64,000 nucleotides of DNA from Neogemmobacter tilapiae (GTDB taxonomy: Bacteria > Pseudomonadota > Alphaproteobacteria > Rhodobacterales > Rhodobacteraceae). The position numbers were made by a program, and so were the translations under genes. Location: positions 124,001-188,000 of the forward strand of contig NZ_BMYJ01000003.1 in the NCBI RefSeq assembly GCF_014652215.1. Direction: 5' to 3'. Below the pieces are notes generated by a model. It was given only the letters and a program-made list of their open reading frames with translations, was not told the DNA's origin and searched no databases. Positions 53,086-62,884 of this stretch are shown piece by piece. How positions within the stretch are numbered: position 1 is the stretch's first letter; each line of letters starts with the position of its first letter.

Positions 53086-53086
53086 T

Positions 53087-54424
53087 CTAGTCATCGCCTT
53101 CGGTGATCAGATGCCGGTCGAGGCCGTGTTTCTGCATTTTCTCGTACAAGGTCTTGCGGCTGATGCCGAGCGATTCATAGACTCGCCGCAGATGGCCGCG
53201 ATGGGCGGCGATGGCCCCGGCAATCACGCTGCGTTCAAAACCCGCGACCCGTTCGGCCAAAAGGGCGGGGCCGCTGCCGGTTTGATCCAGCCAATCGAGG
53301 CCCAGAACCAGACGATCCGCTGCATTGCGCAATTCCCGCACATTGCCCGGCCAGTCGCGCGCCGACAATTCGGCCAGCAGCTCCGGGCTGGGCAGGCGAT
53401 CATCCATGCCGTGCCGCGCCGCCGCCTCGCGCAGCAATTGCAGGAACAGCAGGGGCACATCCTCGCGCCGGGCCGACAGGGGGGGCACGCGCAGGGTGAT
53501 GACGTTCAACCGGTAAAGCAGGTCTTCGCGGAAACGGCCCTGTTGCACGGCTTGCGCCAGATCGGCCTTGGAGGTCGCCAGAAATCGCACATCCAGCGCC
53601 ACGGGATCGTTTGACCCCAGCCGGGTGATCACCCGGTCTTGTAGAACGCGCAGCAGTTTCGCCTGCAAATCCAAAGGCATAGAACCGATTTCGTCCAAAA
53701 GGATCGTCCCGCCGCGTGCATGTTCGAACCGTCCATAGCGGGGTCGCATGGCGCCGGGGAAGGCCCCGGCCTCATGCCCGAACAGCTCACTTTCCATAAG
53801 GTGATCAGGGAGCGAGGCGCAGTTGATCGCGACAAAGGGCTTGCCCGCGCGGGGGGAAAGGTCGTGCATGGCCTGCGCCACCACCTCTTTGCCCGCGCCG
53901 GTTGGCCCGGTGATCAAGGCATCCGCCTCGGACGGGCCGACAGTGCGGATGATCCGCCGCAGGTCGATCATCGCGGGGGAACGGCCGGGCAAACGCCCCT
54001 CAAGATCATCCCTTTGCCCGGCCACCGCGCGCAGCCGCCGGTTTTCCATGACAAGGGCACGATGGTCCAAAGCGCGACGCAGAACGGTCAGCAAGTCTTG
54101 CACGACAAAGGGCTTTTCGATGAAATCATAGGCCCCACGCCGCATGGCCTCTACTGCCAGGGACACCTCGGCATGGCCGGTGATCAGGATCACTGGCAGA
54201 TCGGCGTCCAGATCGGTCAGCCGTTGCAGTAGGGTCATGCCGTCCATGCCCGGCATGCGGATGTCGCTGATCACCACGCCGTTCAGCCCCGGCCCGGCGC
54301 GTGACAAAGCCTCCTCAGCGGAGGGCAGGGCCAGCACCGACAGCCCCGCCAGTTCCAGCGCCTGTTCGGTGGACCGGCGCATCGCCTCATCATCATCAAT
54401 CAGCAGGACGGTTTGTTGGGTCAT
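53087..54424 (-). CDS. dctD: Sigma-54-dependent response regulator (DctD-like)
   Basis: A 445-aa NtrC-class activator. The receiver domain (1-120) has phospho-acceptor D54 (ISDIRMPGMDG). The AAA+ domain (about 143-370) has Walker A GPTGAGKE (173-180) and Walker B GGTILLDEIG. The C-terminal Fis-type helix-turn-helix is GHLRRVYESLGISRKTLYEKM. The sigma-54 contact loop, normally GAFTGA, reads GAFPGA (220-225). The start overlaps the kinase stop (ATGA). The nearest target is tctCBA, so it probably activates carboxylate uptake. Confidence 0.9.
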   Translation of the reverse strand: MTQQTVLLIDDDEAMRRSTEQALELAGLSVLALPSAEEALSRAGPGLNGVVISDIRMPGMDGMTLLQRLTDLDADLPVILITGHAEVSLAVEAMRRGAYDFIEKPFVVQDLLTVLRRALDHRALVMENRRLRAVAGQRDDLEGRLPGRSPAMIDLRRIIRTVGPSEADALITGPTGAGKEVVAQAMHDLSPRAGKPFVAINCASLPDHLMESELFGHEAGAFPGAMRPRYGRFEHARGGTILLDEIGSMPLDLQAKLLRVLQDRVITRLGSNDPVALDVRFLATSKADLAQAVQQGRFREDLLYRLNVITLRVPPLSARREDVPLLFLQLLREAAARHGMDDRLPSPELLAELSARDWPGNVRELRNAADRLVLGLDWLDQTGSGPALLAERVAGFERSVIAGAIAAHRGHLRRVYESLGISRKTLYEKMQKHGLDRHLITEGDD

Positions 54425-56196
54425 TCGGCAGCAAGGCTTTCCTGAACGGGGGCGGGGCGAAAGTGCAGGGTAAAGACGGCCCCGCCTTCGGGATGATTCA
54501 CAACCCGCAGGTCGCCCCCGAAATCCTGCATGATGTTGTAGCTGATCGACAGGCCCAGCCCCAGACCGGAGCCGACGGTTTTGGTGGTAAAGAACGGATC
54601 AAAGATCCTGTCGGCAATGGCGGGGGAAACCCCCGGACCATGATCGCGGATGGACAGGATCACTTCTGAGGCGCTGGCCGTTGCCGTTACCTCGATCCGG
54701 GGTTTCGATGTGCCTTCAACCGCATCGGCGGCATTGGTCAAAAGGTTGACGATCACCTGTTGCAGCCGGACAGAACCGGCCATGACTTGTGGCAAATCCG
54801 CCGGCAGCCAGACGACCAGCATCGCGCCCGAGGGTGCAAGACGGCTGTCGGCAATCAGGCGTGCCTCCTCCACCGCCTCGGTCAGGCTGACCGGGCGCAG
54901 GGTTTCCGGCTTGCGGGCCACATTGCGCAGATGGCGGGCGATGGTGGCCATCCGGTCGATCAGCGAAAGAATCTGGCCGATGTTTTCCCCCGCCCGCGCG
55001 AAATCACCACGTTCGATCAACAGGGTGGCGCTGTCGGCATAGTTGCGGGCGGCGGCAAGGGGTTGGTTGATCTCATGGCTCAGCGCCGCCGAAATGCGGC
55101 CCAAGGCGGCGAGTTTCCCGGCCTGCACGAGATCAGCCTGCATCCGGTGCAATTCGGCATTGGCAGCGGTCAGATCGGCGGTGCGGGCGGCGACCTGACC
55201 CTCCAATTCGGCCTGAGCGGCGGCCTGCAAGGCGATGCGTTCGGCCAGCCGTGCCCGCCTTTGCCGCCAAGCCCAAGCCAGAGACAGCGCCACCGCCAAG
55301 AACATCAGAAAAGCCAGCAGCACGACGCGGGCTTGCAGATGCATGGGGGCGGTGTCGAGCAGGACATGGACCGTCCAACCGGCGGCAGGCATGTCGCGGC
55401 GTAGTTCCAGATATTCACCGCTGCCTGCGGGCGGCAGGGGTTTGAACAGCTGATAGCCGGCTTCGCGGGTGTTCAGGAACGGCAGCTCGGTGAGCGGTTG
55501 ATCGGAATATCGGCGTGAGGCATCGCTGCGGGCCAAGCGGTCGGGGGTCAGGGGCAGCAAGCCTTTGTAAAGCCAGCCGGGTTCGGTGGACATAAAAATG
55601 ATGCCCTGCGGATCGCTGACCATCACGCGGATGTCGCCACCGCGCCAGCCCTGTTCAATCTGATCGACCCCGATTTTCAGGGCAACGACGCCAATGCGCT
55701 GACCCTGATCATCCAGAACGGCGGCGGAAAAGTAATAGCCCCGAACGCCCGAGGTGGTGCCCAAGGCAAAGAACCAGCCCTCACCCCCCGCCATCGCCTG
55801 AAAGAAATAGGGGCGATAGGCGAAATTCTGGCCGACGAAACTGTCGCTGCGGTCATGGTTGGAGGCGGAAAGCGTGGTGCCATTGGCATCCATCAGATAG
55901 AGGTCGCTGGCCCCCAGAATGGCATTGGTTTCCGATAACCATTGGTTCATTCGCCCGATGGCCGTGGCATCAGGCGCGCTCAGCAGCGCGCGGATGTCGT
56001 CCTGCCGGGCCAAAAGCGCCGGCAGGGCCTGAAAGCGGTTCAACTGCCCTTCCAACCCGGTGACGGTTTGGTGCAACAACCCCTCGGCCCGGGTCTGGCC
56101 TTCGGACAGGGCGGCGCGCCAAGCCATGCGGTCCACCGCGATGGCCAGCATCAGGCAGATCAGCGCAATCCCGAATGCGATGGCCCCTTTGCGCAC
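54421..56196 (-). CDS. dctB: Sensor histidine kinase (DctB-like)
   Basis: A 591-aa membrane kinase. Helix 1 (about 5-25), a large periplasmic double-Cache sensor domain (about 28-285: FAYRPYFFQAMAG, GYYFSAAVLDDQG), helix 2 (VVLLAFLMFLAVALSLAWA), a coiled-coil linker, then the H-box LGRISAALSHEINQPLAA and the ATPase with N-box VIVNLLTNAADA and G-boxes DHGPGVS and GSGLGLGLS. The start is GTG 56196 behind GGGGGAG. The Cache fold and DctD-like partner suggest a dicarboxylate or other carboxylate signal, probably the same ligand as TctC. Confidence 0.9.
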   Translation of the reverse strand: MRKGAIAFGIALICLMLAIAVDRMAWRAALSEGQTRAEGLLHQTVTGLEGQLNRFQALPALLARQDDIRALLSAPDATAIGRMNQWLSETNAILGASDLYLMDANGTTLSASNHDRSDSFVGQNFAYRPYFFQAMAGGEGWFFALGTTSGVRGYYFSAAVLDDQGQRIGVVALKIGVDQIEQGWRGGDIRVMVSDPQGIIFMSTEPGWLYKGLLPLTPDRLARSDASRRYSDQPLTELPFLNTREAGYQLFKPLPPAGSGEYLELRRDMPAAGWTVHVLLDTAPMHLQARVVLLAFLMFLAVALSLAWAWRQRRARLAERIALQAAAQAELEGQVAARTADLTAANAELHRMQADLVQAGKLAALGRISAALSHEINQPLAAARNYADSATLLIERGDFARAGENIGQILSLIDRMATIARHLRNVARKPETLRPVSLTEAVEEARLIADSRLAPSGAMLVVWLPADLPQVMAGSVRLQQVIVNLLTNAADAVEGTSKPRIEVTATASASEVILSIRDHGPGVSPAIADRIFDPFFTTKTVGSGLGLGLSISYNIMQDFGGDLRVVNHPEGGAVFTLHFRPAPVQESLAAE

Positions 56197-56263
56197 GTCT
56201 CCCCCCGCCGCTTTGCCGGGGCATCATGGCCCATTCCGGCGGCGATGGCTAGGATCAGCGCCC

Positions 56264-57715
56264 CTATGCCCCGGCGCGGGCCTGTCGCAAGGCGCCTGCC
56301 CAAAGAGCGCGGGCGGCTTGGCGTTCTTCTGCGGATAGGCGGGGCGGGCAGATGTCGGCGGTCTGGGGCAGGGGCATTGTGTGGCCTATGCTGGCAAAGG
56401 CCATGGCGGCGACGCCCAAGGCGCCGATTTCCTCAACCTGCGCCACCTCCACCGGTTTGCCCAAAAGGTCGGCCTGCAATTGCATGAGGTAGGCATTGGC
56501 CGAAGCGCCGCCATCGGCCTTGAGCCCCAGCAGCGGGTGACCTGTATCCGCCTCCATCGCCGCAAAAACATCGGCAATCTGATGGGCGATGGCGTCAAAG
56601 GTGGCATGGGCCAGATGGGCCGGGGTGGTGGCATGGGTCATGCCCGTGATCGTGCCCCGCGCGGCATCGTCCCAATGCGGTGCGCCCAGACCCGCCAAGG
56701 CCGGGACGAAGCTGACGCCGCCGCTGTTCGGCACGGTTTGCGCCAGATCGGACAAGGCGCTGGCGTCTTTCAGGCCCAGGGTGCGGGCCATAAAGGCGGC
56801 GGCTTGGGCGGAAACGGTGATGTTCCCTTCTAGCGCGTAAGCCGTGCCTCGGACATCGGTCCAGGCGATGGTGCCGGAAAGCCCGTGGTTGGAGGCCGTG
56901 CGGCCCGGCGTCAGCACCATCAGGCTGGAACCTGTGCCATAGGTCGCCTTGACCGTTCCCGGCTGGCGGACGCCGTGGCCGTAAAGCGCGGCATGGCTGT
57001 CGCCCATCATCGCGCGGATGGGAATGCCAGCGGGCAGGGCGGTTGTGCCTTCGGCGGTCGAGCCGAACAGGCTGTCGGAGGGCATGGGTTCGGGCAGGCA
57101 ATCCACCGATGCACCGAAGATTTCGGCCAGTTCAGGTGAAAATCGCAGGCTGTCGGTGTCAAACAACTGCGTGCGGCTGGCATTCGAATGATCGGTGGCG
57201 AAAACCGCACCGCCCGTCAGGTTCCACAACAGCCAGGAATCCACTGTCCCTGCCCGCAAGTGGCCCTTGGACAGCAGATCCCGCGCGCCGTTGATGTTGT
57301 CCAGCACCCAAGCCAGCTTTCCCGCCGGGAACAAGGGATTGATCCCTAATCCTGTCGCCGCCACCACCGCCGCGTCGTGTCCTTCGGCAATCAACCTCGC
57401 GCTGGCCTCCGCCGTGCGGCGGCATTGCCAGATGGGCGCGGGGCAGAGGGGTTCTGATGTCTGCGCGTCCCAGACCACCAAGGTTTCCCGCTGGTTGGTC
57501 AGGGCCAGGGCGTCGGGCGTGCCGTGGTCGGCCGCGATCCGGGCGATGACATCCTGCACGCTGGCCCAGATGGCACTGGCCGATTGTTCGGCCCAGCCGG
57601 GGTGGGGGTATTCCGTAACAAGCGGGCTTGCGGCCCGCCCGACCACGCGGCCCTGATCGTCGATCAGCACCGCCTTGGTGTTGGTCGTGCCCTGATCAAT
57701 CGCCAGAACGCGCAT
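56264..57715 (-). CDS. FGGY family carbohydrate kinase (glycerol kinase-like)
   Basis: A 483-aa FGGY kinase of the GlpK branch: AIDQGTTNTKAVLID at the start, NQRETLVVWD, IWQCRRTAE, YGTGSSLMVL, FVPALAGLGAPHWD and LKADGGASANAYLMQLQADLLG. No glycerol-3-P dehydrogenase or glycerol facilitator is nearby. The gene ends an operon with a FucI-like isomerase and a split transketolase, so a ketose kinase (for example apulose or ribulose kinase) is more likely than glycerol kinase. It follows the transketolase subunit gene by 3 bp. Confidence 0.83.
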   Translation of the reverse strand: MRVLAIDQGTTNTKAVLIDDQGRVVGRAASPLVTEYPHPGWAEQSASAIWASVQDVIARIAADHGTPDALALTNQRETLVVWDAQTSEPLCPAPIWQCRRTAEASARLIAEGHDAAVVAATGLGINPLFPAGKLAWVLDNINGARDLLSKGHLRAGTVDSWLLWNLTGGAVFATDHSNASRTQLFDTDSLRFSPELAEIFGASVDCLPEPMPSDSLFGSTAEGTTALPAGIPIRAMMGDSHAALYGHGVRQPGTVKATYGTGSSLMVLTPGRTASNHGLSGTIAWTDVRGTAYALEGNITVSAQAAAFMARTLGLKDASALSDLAQTVPNSGGVSFVPALAGLGAPHWDDAARGTITGMTHATTPAHLAHATFDAIAHQIADVFAAMEADTGHPLLGLKADGGASANAYLMQLQADLLGKPVEVAQVEEIGALGVAAMAFASIGHTMPLPQTADICPPRLSAEERQAARALWAGALRQARAGA

Positions 57716-57718
57716 CGC

Positions 57719-58678
57719 CTAGGCCCGTTTCCGAGCCAAAGCGCGTTTCGCAGCGGCGGCGATGCCTTCGCTGGACAGACCGAATTCCTTGAACAGGAAT
57801 TCCACCGAACCCGTCGGCATGAAACCCGGAAAGCCCACACGTTCCACCGGAACCGGACGGTTCGCCGCGGTGAATTCTGCCACGGCCCCGCCGAGACCGC
57901 CGCGAATGCTGGCTTCCTCGACCGTCACAATCGCCCCGGTTTCGGCTGCTTGATGCAAGGCTTCCTCGTCCAACGGGTTCAGCGTCGCCATGTTCAGCAC
58001 CCGCGCCGCAATGCCTTCCAAGGCCAATGCTTCAGCGGCCTGAACCGCCAGATGCACGGTTGTACCACTCGCAATGATGGTCAGATCATCCCCCTGACAA
58101 ACCACTTCCGCGCGGCCCATTCGGAACACCCGATCCGCCACCTGCAAATCCGGCACCGGCATACGGCTTAGGCGCAGATAGACCGGCCCCTCATAGCCCG
58201 CCGCCCATTTCACCGCTTCCGCCGTTTCCCAGGCATCCGCAGGCGCGATCACCACCAGATTGGCCAGGGGCCGCAGCCAGGCGAAATCTTCGATCGAATG
58301 GTGCGTTGCGCCCAGTTCGCCATAGGCAATCCCCGACGATTGCCCCACCAGTTTCACGTTGAAATTGGCATAGGCAATGTCGGCCTTGACCTGTTCCAGC
58401 GCGCGACCCGTGATGAAACAGGACGCCGCCGAAACGAAAGGCACGCGGCCCCCATTCGCCAGTCCCGCCCCCACGCCCACCATCACCTGTTCGGCAATGC
58501 CCACATTGATCAGCCGATCCGGGAATTTCTTCTGGAAACTGTTCAGCTTGGATGAACCGACGGAATCATTCACCACCGCCACGATACGAGGATCCTTTTC
58601 GGCCAAAGCCTCCAATGTCGCCACCCAGGCATTGCGGCAATCGTTCCAGCCTTGGGCTGCGGGCGCTGCATGGGCCAT
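57719..58678 (-). CDS. Transketolase, C-terminal subunit
   Basis: A 319-aa protein covering the pyrimidine and C-terminal domains of transketolase. The catalytic glutamate that activates thiamine diphosphate lies in NVGIAEQVMVGVGAGLA. Other marks are ASCFITGRALEQVK, ATHHSIEDFAWLR and PVYLRLSRMPVP. It needs the N-terminal subunit encoded immediately upstream, whose stop overlaps this start. Split transketolases in sugar loci often act on non-standard ketose phosphates rather than the pentose-phosphate pathway. Confidence 0.9.
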   Translation of the reverse strand: MAHAAPAAQGWNDCRNAWVATLEALAEKDPRIVAVVNDSVGSSKLNSFQKKFPDRLINVGIAEQVMVGVGAGLANGGRVPFVSAASCFITGRALEQVKADIAYANFNVKLVGQSSGIAYGELGATHHSIEDFAWLRPLANLVVIAPADAWETAEAVKWAAGYEGPVYLRLSRMPVPDLQVADRVFRMGRAEVVCQGDDLTIIASGTTVHLAVQAAEALALEGIAARVLNMATLNPLDEEALHQAAETGAIVTVEEASIRGGLGGAVAEFTAANRPVPVERVGFPGFMPTGSVEFLFKEFGLSSEGIAAAAKRALARKRA

Positions 58679-59493
58679 TACACCAGTTCCTTCATCGCTT
58701 GCGCAAATTGCGCGTCATTCGGCACGCCATGGTGCCAGCTTGCCTGATTTTCCATGAAGGACACGCCTTTGCCCTTCACCGTATTCGCAATCACGCAGCG
58801 CGGCTTGTTCCCCGGCGCGCGGCCCAAGGTCGCCAAAAGGGCGGCATGGTCATGCCCGTCGATCATTTCCACATCCCAGCCAAATGCCGCGTATTTCTGA
58901 TCCAAGGGGTCCAGCCCCGAGGTTTCCTCGGTCCCCGCGCCCTGTTGCAGGCGATTCCGGTCGATGATCAGCGTCAGATTGGCCAGTTTCCGGTGGCCCG
59001 CCACCATCGCCGCCTCCCAGTTCGAGCCTTCCTGTTGTTCGCCATCCCCCGTCAGCACAAAGGTCCGATAGGACGCGCCGCGCAATTGCCCCGCAATCGC
59101 AATGCCCACCGCCACCGGGAAACCATGCCCCAAAGGCCCGGTGTTGGTTTCGACCCCCGGCAGATAGTTGCGGTTCGGGTGGCCGTTCAGTTTGGAATGC
59201 GGCTGCATATAGGTTTGCAGCCAATCCTCGGGGAAGTAGCCCGCCCCGCAAAGCGCCGTATACAAGGCCCCCGTCGCATGCCCCTTCGACATGATGAACC
59301 GATCCCGGTCTTCCCAATTCGGGCGGCGGACATCGTAGTTCATCACCCCGAAATACAGCGTCGCCATTGCGTCAATCGCCGAAAAGTCGCCGCCGGGATG
59401 GCCCAGTTGCGCGCGGTGGACCATTTCAAAAGCCGTGCGCCGCATCCACAGCGCCTTTTCCCGAATGCGGGGAAGGGGGTCGTTTATTGTCAT
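58678..59493 (-). CDS. Transketolase, N-terminal subunit
   Basis: A 271-aa protein covering the pyrophosphate-binding domain of transketolase. GHPGGDFSAIDAMATLYF is the N-terminal block, SKGHATGALYTAL follows, and the thiamine diphosphate/Mg motif GDG...N is in LTGDGEQQEGSNWEAA. It starts 1 bp after the isomerase stop and its last base overlaps the C-terminal subunit start, so both subunits are produced together. Confidence 0.9.
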   Translation of the reverse strand: MTINDPLPRIREKALWMRRTAFEMVHRAQLGHPGGDFSAIDAMATLYFGVMNYDVRRPNWEDRDRFIMSKGHATGALYTALCGAGYFPEDWLQTYMQPHSKLNGHPNRNYLPGVETNTGPLGHGFPVAVGIAIAGQLRGASYRTFVLTGDGEQQEGSNWEAAMVAGHRKLANLTLIIDRNRLQQGAGTEETSGLDPLDQKYAAFGWDVEMIDGHDHAALLATLGRAPGNKPRCVIANTVKGKGVSFMENQASWHHGVPNDAQFAQAMKELV

Positions 59494-59494
59494 T

Positions 59495-60961
59495 TCAGAA
59501 CCGGTTCGGGATATAAAGTTGCGGTTCGGGGTCGCCCCCGTGGTGATAGATCGGCCAGCCGAGATAGCGGGTCACGGCCTCGTTCACGACATCGGCATGG
59601 TGCCCGCGCACCATCGCCACATGATGTTCAAAGCCGTTTTGCGTGACGAAGCGCAGCAGGCGGCGCAGGTTTTCGACGCGGGTGACAGCAATGCCGCCGT
59701 CCATGGCAAAGGGGTGGTCGGTGAATTCGCCTTCACCCAGATAGCATTTCATGGTGCCCGCCCGGTCATCGGTGGACAGGCGGAAATAGGTCATGGGGCC
59801 AGGCTTTACCTTGCCCTTGACCGCGCCAAAGCATTTCGACCGCCCGATGCTTTCGCCCAGCACGTCCAGCTCGGAAATCTCGGGCGTGTCGCCGATGAAA
59901 GACTTGGGATAGTTGCCGCAATGGGTGCAGACGCACAGGTCTTTTTCGGCGCCGTAGTTGTTGTTCCAGTCCAGAATCGCCGGCGGCGCACCGCTCGCCA
60001 GCGCCAGCGCATACATCGACACTGCGCCCATGATGTCGACCTCGCAAGCCGAGGGCATCAGTTCTTCGCCCATCATCGACATGGTGACGCAGGTCGCGCA
60101 GCCGAAATTGTCCTGCAAGGACCGCCAGCATTGGATCGCACTGGCATCGCAGCCGTTTTCCTCGATCCAGCGGTTCACGGCCAAGGTCCATTTCGCCTGC
60201 TTCACGATCTGGTCGCGGGTGATGTGCCCCGGAATTGTGCCATAGGCCTTGATCTTTTCCATCTTGGCCAGAAGGTCCGGCTCATCATCCCGGATCGCCC
60301 CGGCGGCCCCCATCATTTCCGACAGATCGACCGTGACGACGGTCATTCCCGCCGCCTGCAACAGCTTTTCACTGTAGCGCATGGTCTGAAAAGCCCCCGT
60401 CCGCGCCCCGATGGAGCCCAGCCTTGCCCCACGCAGGCCGCGCACCGTCCGGCAAACCCGCGCGAAACGTTCCAGATCGGCCCCGAATTCGTCGCTGGAC
60501 ACATCGCAGGTGTGGCTCGTCGTTTCGGTGAACGGCACGCCATATTGCCAGAAATTGTTCGTCACGCTGATCTTGCCGCAGAACGCATCGCGGCGTTCGC
60601 TGACGGAAACCTTGCTGACCTCATCGTTGGAGGCTTGCAGCAAGATCGGCACGTTCAGCTTGGCCCGGTTCACCAGTTCGGCCACCGCAATTTCATCGCC
60701 AAAGTTCGGCAAGCAGATCACCAGCCCGTCGATGCGGTCGGCATTTGCCTTGAAATGCCGCGCGTAAAGTTCGGCATCGGGAATGCTTTGCACCGCCCCG
60801 TTCGCTGTCGCCTCGAACGGCAGGATCACCGCATCGATGCCCAGCCGCGACAGATGCGCCAGAACCTCATCCCGCGCGTCTTTGCACGGCGCGGGGCTGA
60901 AAAACGCCCGGCTGCCGATCACGACGCCCAATGTGACCTTGCGGCGAATGGTCAGGGACAT
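59495..60961 (-). CDS. L-fucose/L-arabinose isomerase family protein
   Basis: A 488-aa FucI/AraA-fold aldose-ketose isomerase. Segments such as LVICLPNFGDEIAVAELV, ILLQASNDE, NNFWQYGVPF, LGSIGARTGAFQTM, LDWNNNYG and KCFGAVKGKVKPGPMTYFRLS follow the family fold. ATG 60961 follows GGAGG by 4-5 nt; the longer reading to 61030 was rejected. Family members interconvert L-fucose/D-arabinose or related aldoses and ketoses. Here it probably makes the ketose that the FGGY kinase and split transketolase use next. Confidence 0.8.
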   Translation of the reverse strand: MSLTIRRKVTLGVVIGSRAFFSPAPCKDARDEVLAHLSRLGIDAVILPFEATANGAVQSIPDAELYARHFKANADRIDGLVICLPNFGDEIAVAELVNRAKLNVPILLQASNDEVSKVSVSERRDAFCGKISVTNNFWQYGVPFTETTSHTCDVSSDEFGADLERFARVCRTVRGLRGARLGSIGARTGAFQTMRYSEKLLQAAGMTVVTVDLSEMMGAAGAIRDDEPDLLAKMEKIKAYGTIPGHITRDQIVKQAKWTLAVNRWIEENGCDASAIQCWRSLQDNFGCATCVTMSMMGEELMPSACEVDIMGAVSMYALALASGAPPAILDWNNNYGAEKDLCVCTHCGNYPKSFIGDTPEISELDVLGESIGRSKCFGAVKGKVKPGPMTYFRLSTDDRAGTMKCYLGEGEFTDHPFAMDGGIAVTRVENLRRLLRFVTQNGFEHHVAMVRGHHADVVNEAVTRYLGWPIYHHGGDPEPQLYIPNRF

Positions 60962-60986
60962 GGTTCCTCCGATGGCTTTCATTTGC

Positions 60987-61019
60987 TTTCGATTGGATGT
61001 GTTTGTAGTCGAATCGAAA
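60987..61019. promoter_or_regulatory. Long inverted repeat in the divergent control region
   Basis: TTTCGATT (60987-60994) and AATCGAAA (61012-61019) are a perfect 8-bp inverted repeat separated by 17 nt, 26 bp upstream of the isomerase start. The 267-bp gap 60962-61228 also has ATGCAC-N7-GTGCAT (61176-61194). No regulator gene of this cluster is in the window, so the binding protein is unknown. Confidence 0.4.
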
Positions 61020-61198
61020 ACCTCTGGCAAGCGGTGTGTTGGGCTTGTTTGTCATAGATTATACCCAAATCACTTGCTGCAAGCGCGAATTTCAATGCCG
61101 CATCGCGGCATGGGCGGCTCCAAAAAACAGCAGCAAAAGAAAACATTTGACGTGAAACGAAAACAAGCATCAGAAATGCACAGGAGGAGTGCATCTGA

Positions 61199-62170
<972 letters not shown>

Positions 62171-62185
62171 TCCCAGAAGACTGAA

Positions 62186-62227
62186 CCGGCGCAGGCAGGC
62201 TCCCGCCTGCGCCGGATTTTTCCTTTT
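62186..62227 (+). terminator. Terminator-like hairpin after the RbsB-type gene
   Basis: CCGGCGCAGGC/GCCTGCGCCGG makes an 11-bp perfect stem with an 8-nt loop (62186-62215), followed by ATTTTTCCTTTT. It is the strongest Rho-independent structure in the window and lies inside the operon, before the lipoprotein and ATPase genes. Confidence 0.85.
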
Positions 62228-62236
62228 GTGCCTGGA

Positions 62237-62884
62237 ATGAACATGACCCGTCTGCCGCTTGTTGCGCTGGCCTTGCTGGCCGCTATGGGCCTGCCCGCCT
62301 GCAAAATCGTAAAAACCCCGTTTCCGGGCGAAGGCGGTGCCATCGTTGCGGGCGAGGCAGGGGATGATGCGCGCATTGCCGCGCTGCTGGATGAAACATT
62401 GGACGCGACATTGCTGCCGTTGATCCGGGAAAAAGCGGTGGCGCTGGCTGATCTGCGCAGCGCACTGGCGGGGGGACTGGATGCGGCCGGGGCCACCTAT
62501 GGCAACCGGGGCGCAGGCGAAGGGGCAGCTTGGAATTTTGCCGTCAAGGGCGCGGGCAAGGTGATTGCGGCAAATCTTGAAAGCCGGGCGCGCAAGGCGG
62601 AATTGGATACGGATGGCGACGGCAAGGCCGATGTGACACTTCAACTCGGCCCGGTGATCAAGGGCAGTTCCTTGCGCGACGCAGTGGCGCTGTTCAATTT
62701 CGGTGATTTCCGCGACCAGATCGAATTTGCGAAACTGGGGCGCGTGATCAATGATCGGGTTTCGGCAGGTTTGAAATTGCCCGAGAGCGACCTGATTGGC
62801 CAGACGCTGAACTTTACCGGGGCGGTGACGCTGACCAAAGCAAGCGATCCACTGCTGGTGACGGCGATCGAGGTTACGCCATGA
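62237..62884 (+). CDS. DUF2291 family lipoprotein of an Rbs-type ABC operon
   Basis: A 215-aa protein with a lipoprotein signal (LALLAAMGLPAC, with C at about residue 22) and a soluble part typical of DUF2291, a family found almost only between RbsB-type and RbsA-type genes. DTDGDGKADVTLQLGPVIKGSSLRDA lies in the middle. ATG 62237 was chosen; 62243 or GTG 62228 are also possible. Its role is unknown, perhaps docking the binding protein or stabilising the permease. Its stop overlaps the ATPase start (ATGA). Confidence 0.8.
   Translation: MNMTRLPLVALALLAAMGLPACKIVKTPFPGEGGAIVAGEAGDDARIAALLDETLDATLLPLIREKAVALADLRSALAGGLDAAGATYGNRGAGEGAAWNFAVKGAGKVIAANLESRARKAELDTDGDGKADVTLQLGPVIKGSSLRDAVALFNFGDFRDQIEFAKLGRVINDRVSAGLKLPESDLIGQTLNFTGAVTLTKASDPLLVTAIEVTP

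Noticed and set aside
56264-57715. Calling the FGGY kinase glpK
   Set aside because: Motifs are of the GlpK branch, but no glycerol facilitator or glycerol-3-phosphate dehydrogenase is present and the operon is an isomerase/transketolase pathway.
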